A DNA stretch of 64,000 nt from contig CBDBIZ010000011.1 of NCBI GenBank assembly GCA_965206195.1, positions 434,001 through 498,000 of the forward strand. The letters run 5' to 3'. A model generated the notes under the pieces. It was given only the letters and a program-made list of their open reading frames with translations. It was not told where the DNA came from and made no database searches. Shown in pieces: positions 8,370-16,597 of the stretch (position 1 is the first letter of the stretch; each line of letters opens with the position of its first letter). This DNA comes from JAAOIF01 sp965206195. GTDB lineage: Bacteria; Pseudomonadota; Gammaproteobacteria; PS1; Pseudothioglobaceae. A program made the translations under genes and the position numbers.

Positions 8370-10270
8370 GGCACTACCTTAAGACGATAACGCCTATCAA
8401 AAGCTGCCAGTAACGCACCCAAAGCAATCAAAATTCCGCCTAACCAAATCAGACGAACCAACGGCTTATAATACACACGTAAGCTCCAAGCATTATCACC
8501 CAGCGACTCACCCAGTGCAACGTATAAATCTCGGTACAAACTCGGGTCAATGGCGGCCTCGGTCATCGGCATACCAGTTACGTACTGGCGTTTCTCAGGT
8601 CTGAGTACTGAAATTTTCTCATCTTGATAAAATACTTCAATATTGCCTTTATGTCCCTGATAATTATCAAACGAAAAATTATCCACACCTCTAAACACAA
8701 ACTTATAGCCTTTAATCGACTGGGTTTCATTGAGTAGCATTTTAATGTCTTTTTCAACGCCGTATTGTGTGGTAACCGTAGCGCCCAACAGAAATACCGC
8801 AATGCCAACATGAGCACAAAGCATGCCAATAAAACCAAGGTTGATTGCGCCTTTTTTGCTAAGTTTTTGAAACAACAACCAAAACGAATGCAGTACAATC
8901 CAAATAAATAAAAACACTGCCAATAGCACCCAAATATTATCACTCAACCACAGTGCAATCATGAATAATAACACCGCCACTATCCAAACGTTTCTTAATA
9001 GCCCAGCCACTCTTTTTACACTGTCTTTTTTCCAACGCAACCACGGCGCGAGTGCCATTGCTAACACCGCAGGTATCATAATCGGTATAAACACAGCATC
9101 AAAATAAGGCTCGCCAACTGAAATTTTACCCAAGCCCAGTGAATCCAATAATAACGGATATAACGTGCCTAAAAACACACTAAACATAGCGGCAACTAAC
9201 AAAATATTATTAATCAATAAGCCGCTTTCACGCGACAACAAAGCAAATTTGCCACTACTTTGCATTAACTTTGCACGCCATCCATACAACCCCAGCGAGG
9301 CGCTAATAACCAACACCAAAAATATCAAAATAAACAAGCCCCTGGCAGGGTCAGCGGCAAACGAATGTACTGAGGTCAAAATTCCAGAGCGTACTAAAAA
9401 AGTACCGAGTAAACTCAGGGAAAATCCTGAAATTGCTAGTAGTACTGTCCAATGTTTAAATGCGCCACGTTTCTCGCTCACACTCAAGGAATGCACCAAA
9501 GCGGTGGCTATCAGCCACGGCATAAATGAGGCGTTTTCGACAGGATCCCAAAACCACCAGCCGCCCCAGCCCAGCTCGTAATACGCCCACCAACTGCCCA
9601 ACGTAATGCCAATGGTTAAAAATGCCCAAGCCACTAATGTCCAAGGGCGCGACCATCTAAGCCAGGTTGAATCAAGCTGGCCGCGAATCAGTGAGGACAA
9701 CACAAAAGCAAATGGAATCGCCATTCCCACATAACCCATATACAGCATCGGTGGGTGAACAATTAAACCAAAATCTTGTAATAGTGGATTAAGTTCTCGA
9801 CCTTGAATTGGAATGATGTTCAGGCGCTCAAAAGGATTGGAAGTTAATAATAAAAACAGTAAAAAACCAATACTAATTAAGCCCAAAATAATCAAAATAT
9901 GACTCAGCACTTCATCTGGCATACGCTTAGAGAATATCGATACAGCAGCGCTCCATGCCGCCAATATCAATGCCCACAACAATAGCGAGCCTTCATGTGC
10001 GCCCCATACTGCTGATATTTTAAACATGCTCGGCAGTTCGGTATTAGAATTATTAGCAACATATTTGAGTGAAAAATCATCAAGCACAAACGCATTCATC
10101 AGCACCGCAAATGACACTGCAATCCAAAAAAATTGCATCCATACTAAAGGCTTTGAAAGTTGCGATAAAACAAAATTAGACCGCCACAGTCCCAGCGTTG
10201 GCACCACCACTTGTAGTAGCGCAGATATTAATGCTAAGATTAGCGCAAAATGTCCAATTTCAGTTAGCAT
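8366..10270 (-). CDS. ccmF: Cytochrome c heme lyase subunit CcmF
   Basis: Polytopic inner-membrane heme lyase component of System I, 634 residues. Seen: many membrane helices, the N-terminal WGAHEGSLLLW, HPPMLYMGYVG near residue 172, and the tryptophan-rich WWD motif GWGGWWFWDPVENASFMPW near 234-252, which handles heme. A large periplasmic region follows near 500-590 and a last helix precedes the basic tail. Upstream is serB and downstream, with a 4-base overlap, ccmI. The remaining ccm genes are not in the window. Secure. Confidence 0.96.
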   Translation of the reverse strand: MLTEIGHFALILALISALLQVVVPTLGLWRSNFVLSQLSKPLVWMQFFWIAVSFAVLMNAFVLDDFSLKYVANNSNTELPSMFKISAVWGAHEGSLLLWALILAAWSAAVSIFSKRMPDEVLSHILIILGLISIGFLLFLLLTSNPFERLNIIPIQGRELNPLLQDFGLIVHPPMLYMGYVGMAIPFAFVLSSLIRGQLDSTWLRWSRPWTLVAWAFLTIGITLGSWWAYYELGWGGWWFWDPVENASFMPWLIATALVHSLSVSEKRGAFKHWTVLLAISGFSLSLLGTFLVRSGILTSVHSFAADPARGLFILIFLVLVISASLGLYGWRAKLMQSSGKFALLSRESGLLINNILLVAAMFSVFLGTLYPLLLDSLGLGKISVGEPYFDAVFIPIMIPAVLAMALAPWLRWKKDSVKRVAGLLRNVWIVAVLLFMIALWLSDNIWVLLAVFLFIWIVLHSFWLLFQKLSKKGAINLGFIGMLCAHVGIAVFLLGATVTTQYGVEKDIKMLLNETQSIKGYKFVFRGVDNFSFDNYQGHKGNIEVFYQDEKISVLRPEKRQYVTGMPMTEAAIDPSLYRDLYVALGESLGDNAWSLRVYYKPLVRLIWLGGILIALGALLAAFDRRYRLKVVP

Positions 10271-10282
10271 ATATCAGTATAT

Positions 10283-11083
10283 TTAATCATCAAAAAAATC
10301 TCTTATTTTATCCAAACCACCGAAGTTAATGGCAATATCTGCTTTTTTAATCACAATTGGTTTTGCACGATAAGCAACTGATACCCCAGCCACCGACATC
10401 ATCTGCAAATCATTTGCACCATCACCTGCCACCATCACTTGATTAGGCACGAGGTTATTTTGCTCACACAATTCATAAACAAAATTCGCTTTGGCAGTTG
10501 CATTAATAATGCCACCTTGCACCCTGCCGTTGAGCTGCCCATTATCAATGCCTAGCTCACTTGCACGTGCGTAATCTAGCCCAATATCGCGCGCCAAACG
10601 CTGGGTAAAATAACTAAATCCGCCTGAAACAACCGCTGTTTTTATCCCCTGTGTTTTAAAAAATTTAATCAACGCCTTGCCACCAGGATTCACCTGCAAA
10701 CGCTCGATATAAACTCGATTAAACACTGAGACATCTAAGCCTTTAAGCAAAGCGACACGCTCAATCAAAGACGCATTAAAATCCAATTTCCCTTGCATCG
10801 CACGCTCGGTAATTTGCGCAACTTGAGGTTTTAAATTGGCAAAATCTGCAATCTCATCAATAGATTCAATGGTAATTAGAGTGGAATCCATATCGCTGAC
10901 AAACAATTTAATTTGTGAAAAATCAACGTTGGGTAAGTAATTAAAATCAGTTTGGTGTTGTTGTCTTAGCTGCGCTAAATCAACAGAAACTTGATGACGA
11001 ATATGCGTTTTCAAAACTTGAAAATCACCAGAGATTTGTTTGGCAATATTAGTATCTAAACTGTGCTGAACAATTGTTTGCAT
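10283..11083 (-). CDS. serB: Phosphoserine phosphatase
   Basis: HAD-superfamily enzyme for the last step of serine synthesis. 266 residues. Seen: catalytic DxDxT as FVSDMDSTLI near residue 80, motif II VVSGGFSYF, and motif III AVAGDGAND-like VMVAGDGANDLQMM. The about 75 residues ahead of the HAD core are shorter than the ACT-like region in E. coli SerB. It begins a run with ccmF 12 bases behind, and starts shortly after a tRNA-Leu on the same strand. Confidence 0.95.
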   Translation of the reverse strand: MQTIVQHSLDTNIAKQISGDFQVLKTHIRHQVSVDLAQLRQQHQTDFNYLPNVDFSQIKLFVSDMDSTLITIESIDEIADFANLKPQVAQITERAMQGKLDFNASLIERVALLKGLDVSVFNRVYIERLQVNPGGKALIKFFKTQGIKTAVVSGGFSYFTQRLARDIGLDYARASELGIDNGQLNGRVQGGIINATAKANFVYELCEQNNLVPNQVMVAGDGANDLQMMSVAGVSVAYRAKPIVIKKADIAINFGGLDKIRDFFDD

Positions 11084-11118
11084 TTTTGGTCAGAATAGAA
11101 AAAAACACGGAAAAAAAA

Positions 11119-11203
11119 TGGTGCGGAAGGAGAGACTCGAACTCTCACGTCTTACGACACTGGAACCTAAATCCAGCGTGTCTACCAATTCCACCACTCC
11201 CGC
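11119..11203 (-). tRNA. tRNA-Leu, anticodon UAG (reads CUA and related CUN codons)
   Basis: 85 nt on the minus strand, with an encoded CCA end. The acceptor arms gcgggag and cttccgc pair, with A as discriminator base. The anticodon arm ctgga-tttaggt-tccag gives anticodon TAG. A long class II variable arm (tgtcgtaagacg) and a T arm with gttcgagtc follow. It lies 36 bases upstream of serB on the same strand. Confidence 0.95.
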
Positions 11204-11233
11204 GTACTTGAAGCTTGACGATTATACCCCAAT

Positions 11234-11398
11234 CCAAAAATAGAAACCAAAAAACCCAACTGATATCATGATTTTAACTAAAAAATTTCCACCCATTAGG
11301 TGAAAACACCCAAGGCAACCAAACCTCTCGCCAAGCAAACTTTCTGCGTTGATGAACATTTTAAACCACAAATTATCTCAAACCAATGAACTTTTAAC
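11234..11398 (+). repeat. Dispersed repeat, copy A
   Basis: 11255-11398 aligns without gaps to 50091-50234; I count 15 differences in 144 positions, about 90% identity, and similarity extends some 20 bases further upstream across a small gap. The repeat covers a possible start (MNILNHKLSQTNELLT) at its right end; in this copy the frame then diverges and ends after 27 codons. It lies directly upstream of tRNA-Leu (minus strand) in a 430-base gene-free stretch that shows no other clear feature. It may be the shared left part of a lost mobile element or gene. Confidence 0.8.
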
Positions 11399-11633
11399 CA
11401 CCCGCACAAGATTATTAACAACCACGCATTTAATGCAATTGTAATACTCTATTGCCGCACAACTCTCAAGTAAGAGCTTGACTATTTAGTCGTTTTTACC
11501 TTTGATTATTGGGCAACAAAACTTAACTCACTTGTCAGCCTAAGCATCTTTTGGCAAGTTGTGTTTGGGTGTATAATGAAAAAGCGTGGATAACTCTCTA
11601 CTTGTCAGCTATTTGGCTAAATAACACCAACTT

Positions 11634-11924
11634 CTACACACAACCAGTTGGTTGAGGCATACCGCCATACTTGGTGATTGGTTTCATCGGACCTGTAAGC
11701 CATTCTTTGAAGAGAATTTTTTTGTCAATGCCAACAACTTTGGCAAAAGTTCTAATAGGTGGTACAGACGAATTTTCAAAAAAGTATTCTCTAGCCGCAT
11801 TAATTTGATTGACCATGCTTTCAGTCAGCTCAATATCGTCTTCTTTTGCCATTTCAAACATAATTTGCTCTGTCCAAATGCTTGGGTCAACTAAATATCC
11901 ATTACCAGTTCTTTCTAATGCCAT
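11634..11924 (-). CDS. tusE: DsrC/TusE-family sulfur relay protein
   Basis: 96 residues. The family fold is recognisable by GYLVDPSIWTEQI, helix-rich VNQINAAREYFFEN, PPIRTFAKVVG, and the C-terminal arm PQPTGCV with Cys95 as the penultimate residue. True DsrC carries a second cysteine 11 residues before this one; here that position is Thr84. The single-cysteine pattern is that of TusE, which passes persulfide sulfur to MnmA for 2-thiouridine in tRNA, or of a DsrC paralogue. No dsr genes are nearby; a PP-loop gene of the MnmA/ThiI type lies about 1 kb away. TusE is the more cautious name. Confidence 0.8.
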   Translation of the reverse strand: MALERTGNGYLVDPSIWTEQIMFEMAKEDDIELTESMVNQINAAREYFFENSSVPPIRTFAKVVGIDKKILFKEWLTGPMKPITKYGGMPQPTGCV

Positions 11925-12038
11925 TTTTTATTCCTTAGTATAATCATCACTAATGCTATTATAGTAAATTACCTTAGTCATTTACTTGGTTTTTATGGGG
12001 GAATAATGCTTATATCAAGTAGGTATAATTTAACACCT

Positions 12039-12917
12039 ATGGACTGGATGCAACTCACAGTGGAAACCAACAAAGCCCAAGCTGATTTCATTAGTGAAAT
12101 TTTAATGGGGTTAGGTGCTATATCAGTGGCATTTAAAGATACTTTTGATGAAGCAATTTTTGAACCCTCTGTGGGTGCAACCCCTTTGTGGGATAATACA
12201 ACTATTAGTGCTTTGTTTGAAATTAATGCCAATCAAGCCCATATCAGCACAATACTATTAGAGTTATGTCAAATTCAAAATACGTCTTTTAAGACGATAA
12301 AAGAGCGCATCTGGGAAGATGAATGTAGGCGTGATTTTCACGCTATGCAGTTCGGTGCGCAACTTTGGGTGTGTCCTTCGTGGGAAGAGTACTCAAAACT
12401 CCCCAAAGATGCGGTGATTATTGACATGGATCCAGGTTTGGCATTTGGCACAGGGTCACATCAAACCACCGATTTATGTTTGCAATATTTAGATAAAAAC
12501 CCACCGATTGGGCAAAGGGTGATTGATTATGGCACAGGTTCAGGTATTTTGGCAATTGCAGCGGTGAAACTAGGTGCTAGGAGTGTGGTGGCAATTGACA
12601 ACGACCCTCAAGCAGTGACTGCTGCTACAAATAACAATAAAGCCAATCAAGTTGATAAACAAATCAAAGTGCTGCATACTGATAATAAAGGCAATTTAGA
12701 GCCTGCTGGTTTATTGATTGCCAACATTTTGGCTAATCCTTTAGCGAAGTTCTTACAGCATTTTGCAAATTTAGTGAAAACGGATGGCAAAATGGTGCTT
12801 TCAGGTATTTTGTACACTCAACTGGATGAGATTTTAAACATTTATGAACGATATTTTAGCAATTTACAAGTCAAGCAAAAAGATGACTGGTGTTGCATTA
12901 ATGGATTGAGAAAATGA
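12039..12917 (+). CDS. prmA: Ribosomal protein L11 methyltransferase
   Basis: SAM-dependent enzyme that trimethylates ribosomal protein L11. 292 residues from the start MDWMQLTVET, which matches the usual PrmA N-terminus; an in-frame ATG at 12006 would add 11 residues that do not fit. Seen: MDPGLAFGTGSHQTTDLCLQ near residue 135, the SAM motif VIDYGTGSGILAIAA, AIDNDPQAV, and the ILANILANPL-like stretch LLIANILANPLAKF. A TATAAT box at 12024-12029 lies 9 bases before the start, suggesting an almost leaderless transcript. The stop overlaps the next gene by 4 bases. Confidence 0.94.
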   Translation: MDWMQLTVETNKAQADFISEILMGLGAISVAFKDTFDEAIFEPSVGATPLWDNTTISALFEINANQAHISTILLELCQIQNTSFKTIKERIWEDECRRDFHAMQFGAQLWVCPSWEEYSKLPKDAVIIDMDPGLAFGTGSHQTTDLCLQYLDKNPPIGQRVIDYGTGSGILAIAAVKLGARSVVAIDNDPQAVTAATNNNKANQVDKQIKVLHTDNKGNLEPAGLLIANILANPLAKFLQHFANLVKTDGKMVLSGILYTQLDEILNIYERYFSNLQVKQKDDWCCINGLRK

Positions 12918-13966
12918 AACAAACCGATAAACAAATTAAAGCAGTATCGTTAATTTCAGGCGGATTAGACTCGTTACTCAGTACCAAACTGATACTTGAA
13001 CAAGGTATTCATGTCGAAGGTATTAACTTTTTTACAGGTTTTTGCATAGAAGGTCATACCCACGCCATTCGCAAGCAAAAATCTGATAAACCCAAACGTA
13101 ATAACGCCTTGTGGGTGGCGGAACAGCTTGGGGTCAAACTGCATATTATTGATGTAATTGAAGAGTATCGTGAGGTCTTGCTCAATCCAAAACACGGCTA
13201 TGGTAAGAACATGAACCCTTGTTTAGATTGCAAGGGTTTTATGGTCAAAAAAGCCAGGCAATGGATGTTGGAAAATGACTTTGATTTTATTATTACCGGT
13301 GAGGTTATGGGGCAACGTCCCATGAGTCAAAGAAAAGAAACTATGCCGATTGTACAAAAAGAATCGGGCGCAGATGATTTGCTGTTGCGTCCCCTATGTG
13401 CCAAACATTTGCCACCTACTAAAGCCGAAGTGCGAGGCTGGGTAAATAGAGAGAAACTATTAGATTTTTCTGGCAGAAATCGAAAGCCGCAAATGGCACT
13501 TGCTAAACATTATGGCTTTGACGACTATGCAACACCTGCTGGCGGTTGTTGTTTTCTAACCGACAAACAATATTCTAATAAATTGGTGGATATGTGGCAA
13601 GCCCGAGGTAGCCGCGAGTATCAGCTGGATGATTTAATGATGCTTAAAGTCGGCAGGCATATTCGTCCTAATGCTCGTTTTAAGATGATTATTGCTCGCG
13701 AAGAGGGTGAGGTGAAATTTTTAGAGGGTTATCGTAATCAATATGCCAATCTCTACCCAACCAATTGTAACGGACCATTAGCATTAATTGATGGTGAACC
13801 AAATCAGGCTGATTTAAAAATTGCAGCACAGATTTTAGGACGATATTCGCAAGGCAGAGGTGAGGATAATGTTGATGTAGAAGTGAGACTAGATTCTGGC
13901 GTGATACAAAATTTCAGTATTAAACCTTTTTCTGCAGATGATATAAAAACAACTTGGATGGTGTAA
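12914..13966 (+). CDS. PP-loop ATP pyrophosphatase, MnmA/ThiI-like (putative tRNA thiolation enzyme)
   Basis: 350 residues. The N-terminal PP-loop LISGGLDSLLS activates a substrate with ATP as in tRNA sulfur-transfer enzymes. Conserved cysteines occur in YGKNMNPCLDCKGFM and in TPAGGCCFLT; the block ITGEVMGQRPMSQRK and LLDFSGRNRKPQ are hallmarks of a family often labelled tRNA (5-methylaminomethyl-2-thiouridylate) methyltransferase but distinct from canonical MnmA. The C-terminal 100 residues form a separate domain. It is co-translated with prmA (4-base overlap), fitting a translation-related role. The exact tRNA target is not known to me. Confidence 0.8.
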   Translation: MKQTDKQIKAVSLISGGLDSLLSTKLILEQGIHVEGINFFTGFCIEGHTHAIRKQKSDKPKRNNALWVAEQLGVKLHIIDVIEEYREVLLNPKHGYGKNMNPCLDCKGFMVKKARQWMLENDFDFIITGEVMGQRPMSQRKETMPIVQKESGADDLLLRPLCAKHLPPTKAEVRGWVNREKLLDFSGRNRKPQMALAKHYGFDDYATPAGGCCFLTDKQYSNKLVDMWQARGSREYQLDDLMMLKVGRHIRPNARFKMIIAREEGEVKFLEGYRNQYANLYPTNCNGPLALIDGEPNQADLKIAAQILGRYSQGRGEDNVDVEVRLDSGVIQNFSIKPFSADDIKTTWMV

Positions 13967-13988
13967 GTATTATAGTAGTGTTACTTTT

Positions 13989-14150
13989 TTGCGCATTCAA
14001 GTTCAAAAGCGTGACAATCTTGACTATGGTTCAGACATTATTTGTGATTATATTAAAGCATTCAACATCAATAAAATTACCTCAAGCATACTTGCAAAAC
14101 TCAGTCAAGGCGCAATGCACCAATCGAAGCAAAACTTGAGTGGATATTAG
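13989..14150 (+). pseudogene. Possible gene remnant (54-codon open frame without ATG start)
   Basis: From a TTG the frame reads LRIQVQKRDNLDYGSDIICD, then YIKAFNINKITSSILAKLSQ and a short tail to TAG. The composition looks protein-like, but there is no ATG, no ribosome site and no family I recognise. It fills the gap between the PP-loop gene and thiS. It may be the end of a lost gene. Confidence 0.25.
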
Positions 14151-14160
14151 GCTTGAATGA

Positions 14161-14361
14161 CTAACCGCCACCAACTGCTCTAATCACTTCAACCTTATCA
14201 CTTTCACTCAGGATAAATTCAGCGTGTTTTGATTTAGGGATAATGACTTCATTCACTTCTAGCGCGATACGCTGGTCGTGATAGCCAAGTTGTACAATCA
14301 AATCCTGTGCATTGACATGACTACTAAGCTCTAACGCCTTCCCGTTTACAGTTAATTCCAT
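14161..14361 (-). CDS. thiS: Thiamine biosynthesis sulfur carrier ThiS
   Basis: 66-residue ubiquitin-like sulfur carrier ending in the required Gly-Gly (AVGGG). Its C-terminal thiocarboxylate donates sulfur to ThiG during thiazole formation. Seen: MELTVNGKALELS, LIVQLGYHDQRIALEVNEVI and FILSESDKVEVIRAVGGG. It overlaps the upstream HMA-protein gene by 10 bases. Its partner thiG is 35 kb away at 49224-50003, so the thi genes are scattered. MoaD is the main alternative, but the ALEVN and GG pattern fits ThiS. Confidence 0.9.
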   Translation of the reverse strand: MELTVNGKALELSSHVNAQDLIVQLGYHDQRIALEVNEVIIPKSKHAEFILSESDKVEVIRAVGGG

Positions 14362-14627
14362 CTATCCATCTTGCCAAGCGAACAAGAGACAAATGATTTT
14401 GCTTTAGCTTTGGCAGAACCTAAGCCGTGTACTGAATTGACCTCAGGGTAGCCAAGGTTGAGTAAAACTTTGGCTACTTCTGCTTTTTTATTAGCTTCAA
14501 CATCAATATTGATGATGCCTTGTTCGATATCAATATCAATATTGTCAGTGTTAAAAGTTGTGCTTAGTTTTTTGCTAATAGTGCCAGCACAACCACCACA
14601 TTTGATGTTTTCAACAGTAATATTCAT
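14352..14627 (-). CDS. Heavy-metal-associated (HMA) domain protein, CopZ-like
   Basis: 91 residues with one ferredoxin-like HMA domain. The metal-binding motif is IKCGGCAG (CxxC at residues 10-13), followed by the usual INIDVEANKKAEVAKVLLNLGYP. Such proteins carry soft metals, usually copper(I), to P-type ATPases or sensors. The 25-residue tail rich in Lys/Ala/Ser with one Cys (FVSCSLGK) is unusual for CopZ. It is translationally coupled to thiS, for which I know no functional reason. No copper ATPase is nearby. Confidence 0.85.
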   Translation of the reverse strand: MNITVENIKCGGCAGTISKKLSTTFNTDNIDIDIEQGIINIDVEANKKAEVAKVLLNLGYPEVNSVHGLGSAKAKAKSFVSCSLGKMDRWN

Positions 14628-14764
14628 GACATTTTACTTGTTTTATAAAACTAATAATTATACTCGCTTGGTTTATATATTTTGAGCATTAGGCTGGGTC
14701 GATGATATGGTAAAATTTTGTGGGTTGTAGATTGGTTATATTATATTTTGATTAGGAGTGTTAA

Positions 14765-15886
14765 GTGTCGCAAGTTGCCTTGTTAGCATTGGAAGATGGT
14801 CGGATTTTCGAAGGAAAATCCGTTGCTGCTACTGGCAATAGTGTAGGTGAGGTGGTATTTAACACCTCAATGACAGGCTATCAAGAAATTTTAACTGACC
14901 CTTCGTATGCACATCAAATTGTGACATTGACTTATCCACATATTGGCAATACAGGTGTTAATGCTATTGACGCGGAGTCTAATAAAGTTTACGCAGCAGG
15001 GCTGATTATTCGTGATTTACCATTGACGATAAGCAATTGGCGCGCTGATATGGCATTTGATGAGTATTTGCTGGCACATAATGTGGTGGCAATTAGTGAT
15101 ATTGATACCCGCGCCTTAACTCGGCATTTGCGTCAAAATGGCTCACTCAAGGGCTGCATTATGACTGGTGATGATATTGACCAAGCGACAGCAATTATTA
15201 AGGCACAAGCGTTTGCAGGATTAAAAAGTATGGATTTAGCAAAAGTGGTTTCTACCAAAAAATCCTACAAATTTAATCAAGGCTCTTATTCTTTAATCAA
15301 CAATAAATTTAACACCAGCGACAAAAAATTCAAAGTGGTGGTGTATGATTATGGTGTTAAGAAAAATATTTTAAGAATGCTAGTAGATAGAGATTGCGAT
15401 GTTACCGTAGTCAATGCACAAACCCCAATAAGCGCAGTGTTAGATATGAATCCAGCTGGGGTGTTTTTATCAAATGGTCCAGGTGATCCGCAACCGTGCG
15501 ATTATGCGATTGACAATATTCAAGTTTTATTAGAAAAGGATGTGCCAATGTTTGGCATTTGCTTAGGTCATCAATTGTTATCCTTGGCGAACGGCGCAAA
15601 GACTGAGAAAATGGTTATTGGTCATCATGGTGCCAATCATCCAGTACAAGATTTAGATTCGAAACAAGTGATGATTACTTCGCAAAATCACAGTTTTGCA
15701 GTTGCTCAAGATGAGTTTCCGGCGAATTTACAAGTAACACACCGGTCGTTATTTGACCATTCAATTCAGGGTGTGCGGGTTGTGGGCAAAAAAGCATTTG
15801 GCTTTCAGGGGCACCCTGAGGCCTCACCAGGCCCACATGATATGAGCGACTTATTTGATACATTTATACAGGAGATGCAAAGATGA
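14765..15886 (+). CDS. carA: Carbamoyl-phosphate synthase small subunit
   Basis: Glutaminase subunit supplying ammonia for carbamoyl phosphate (arginine and pyrimidine synthesis). 373 residues, start GTG with a taggag ribosome site. Seen: N-terminal LEDGRIFEGKSV and FNTSMTGYQEILTDPSY, and the class I amidotransferase triad with nucleophile in MFGICLGHQLLS plus FGFQGHPEASPGPHD. mlaA overlaps its stop by 4 bases and separates it from carB. Very secure. Confidence 0.97.
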   Translation: MSQVALLALEDGRIFEGKSVAATGNSVGEVVFNTSMTGYQEILTDPSYAHQIVTLTYPHIGNTGVNAIDAESNKVYAAGLIIRDLPLTISNWRADMAFDEYLLAHNVVAISDIDTRALTRHLRQNGSLKGCIMTGDDIDQATAIIKAQAFAGLKSMDLAKVVSTKKSYKFNQGSYSLINNKFNTSDKKFKVVVYDYGVKKNILRMLVDRDCDVTVVNAQTPISAVLDMNPAGVFLSNGPGDPQPCDYAIDNIQVLLEKDVPMFGICLGHQLLSLANGAKTEKMVIGHHGANHPVQDLDSKQVMITSQNHSFAVAQDEFPANLQVTHRSLFDHSIQGVRVVGKKAFGFQGHPEASPGPHDMSDLFDTFIQEMQR

Positions 15887-16572
15887 AACAATTGCTAACA
15901 AGTTTTTTATTGTTAATATTCAGTGCTGTTACGACGGCTGATGAGGTTGACCCATTTGAAGAGGTGAATCGGTCTATTTATGAGTTTAATCAAGCACTAG
16001 ATGAGAATATTTTCGAGCCCATTGCCAGAACTTATAAAGATTCAGCCCCACAAGTTGTGCAAAATCGAGTTAGTGATTTTTCTGACAATTTGAATGATAT
16101 GATTACTCTAGGTAATGAGGTTTTACAGTTTGAAGTGTCTGATAGCATCAATACCTTTGGTCGAGTTGTGGTGAATACAACAATTGGCTTGTTAGGCTTG
16201 TTTGACGTTGCTAGTGAAATTGGCATACAAAGAACCAAAGAAGACTTTGGTCAAACCTTGGCAGTGTGGGGCGCACCAGAAGGTCCTTATGTGGTGTTGC
16301 CAATTCTAGGTCCTTCAACCTTGCGTGATACTGCTGGTGTATTGGGGGATGCTAAATTAAACACTGAACTACTTGATGAGCTTGATTCGGATACAGTTTT
16401 AGCATTGACATTAGTGCGTGCGCTGGATGCTCGAACTAAATTATTGCCAGTAACGGATTTACTTAAAAATTCAGACGACCCTTACACTACAGCGCGTTCA
16501 TCTTATTTACAAAGACGACAATTTGAGGTTTATGATGGTAATCTGCCCGTTGAAGAAGGTGATGAATTTTAA
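15883..16572 (+). CDS. mlaA: MlaA/VacJ-family phospholipid transport protein
   Basis: 229 residues of the outer-membrane MlaA family, which removes mislocalised phospholipids from the outer leaflet and passes them to the Mla pathway. Seen: signal peptide (MKQLLTSFLLLIFSAVTTA), then the family N-terminus DPFEEVNRSIYEFN, FGRVVVNTTIGLLGLFDVAS, and DFGQTLAVWGAPEGPYVVLP followed by LGPSTLRDT. The usual lipobox Cys is missing: the signal ends TTADEVDPF, so the protein is probably not lipidated. It sits, unusually, between carA and carB and is translationally coupled to carA. No other mla gene is in the window. Confidence 0.9.
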   Translation: MKQLLTSFLLLIFSAVTTADEVDPFEEVNRSIYEFNQALDENIFEPIARTYKDSAPQVVQNRVSDFSDNLNDMITLGNEVLQFEVSDSINTFGRVVVNTTIGLLGLFDVASEIGIQRTKEDFGQTLAVWGAPEGPYVVLPILGPSTLRDTAGVLGDAKLNTELLDELDSDTVLALTLVRALDARTKLLPVTDLLKNSDDPYTTARSSYLQRRQFEVYDGNLPVEEGDEF

Positions 16573-16597
16573 TAGAGTTCAACCCCGTTAGTCCTCA

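Noticed and set aside
8578..8943. Other-frame minus-strand reading inside ccmF
   Set aside because: It is a shadow of ccmF; the ccmF frame carries all the family motifs.
11400..11633. A structured RNA (6S or similar) between the repeat and the DsrC-like gene
   Set aside because: No convincing fold or conserved core could be recognised by eye; only a short repeated acttgtcagc was seen.
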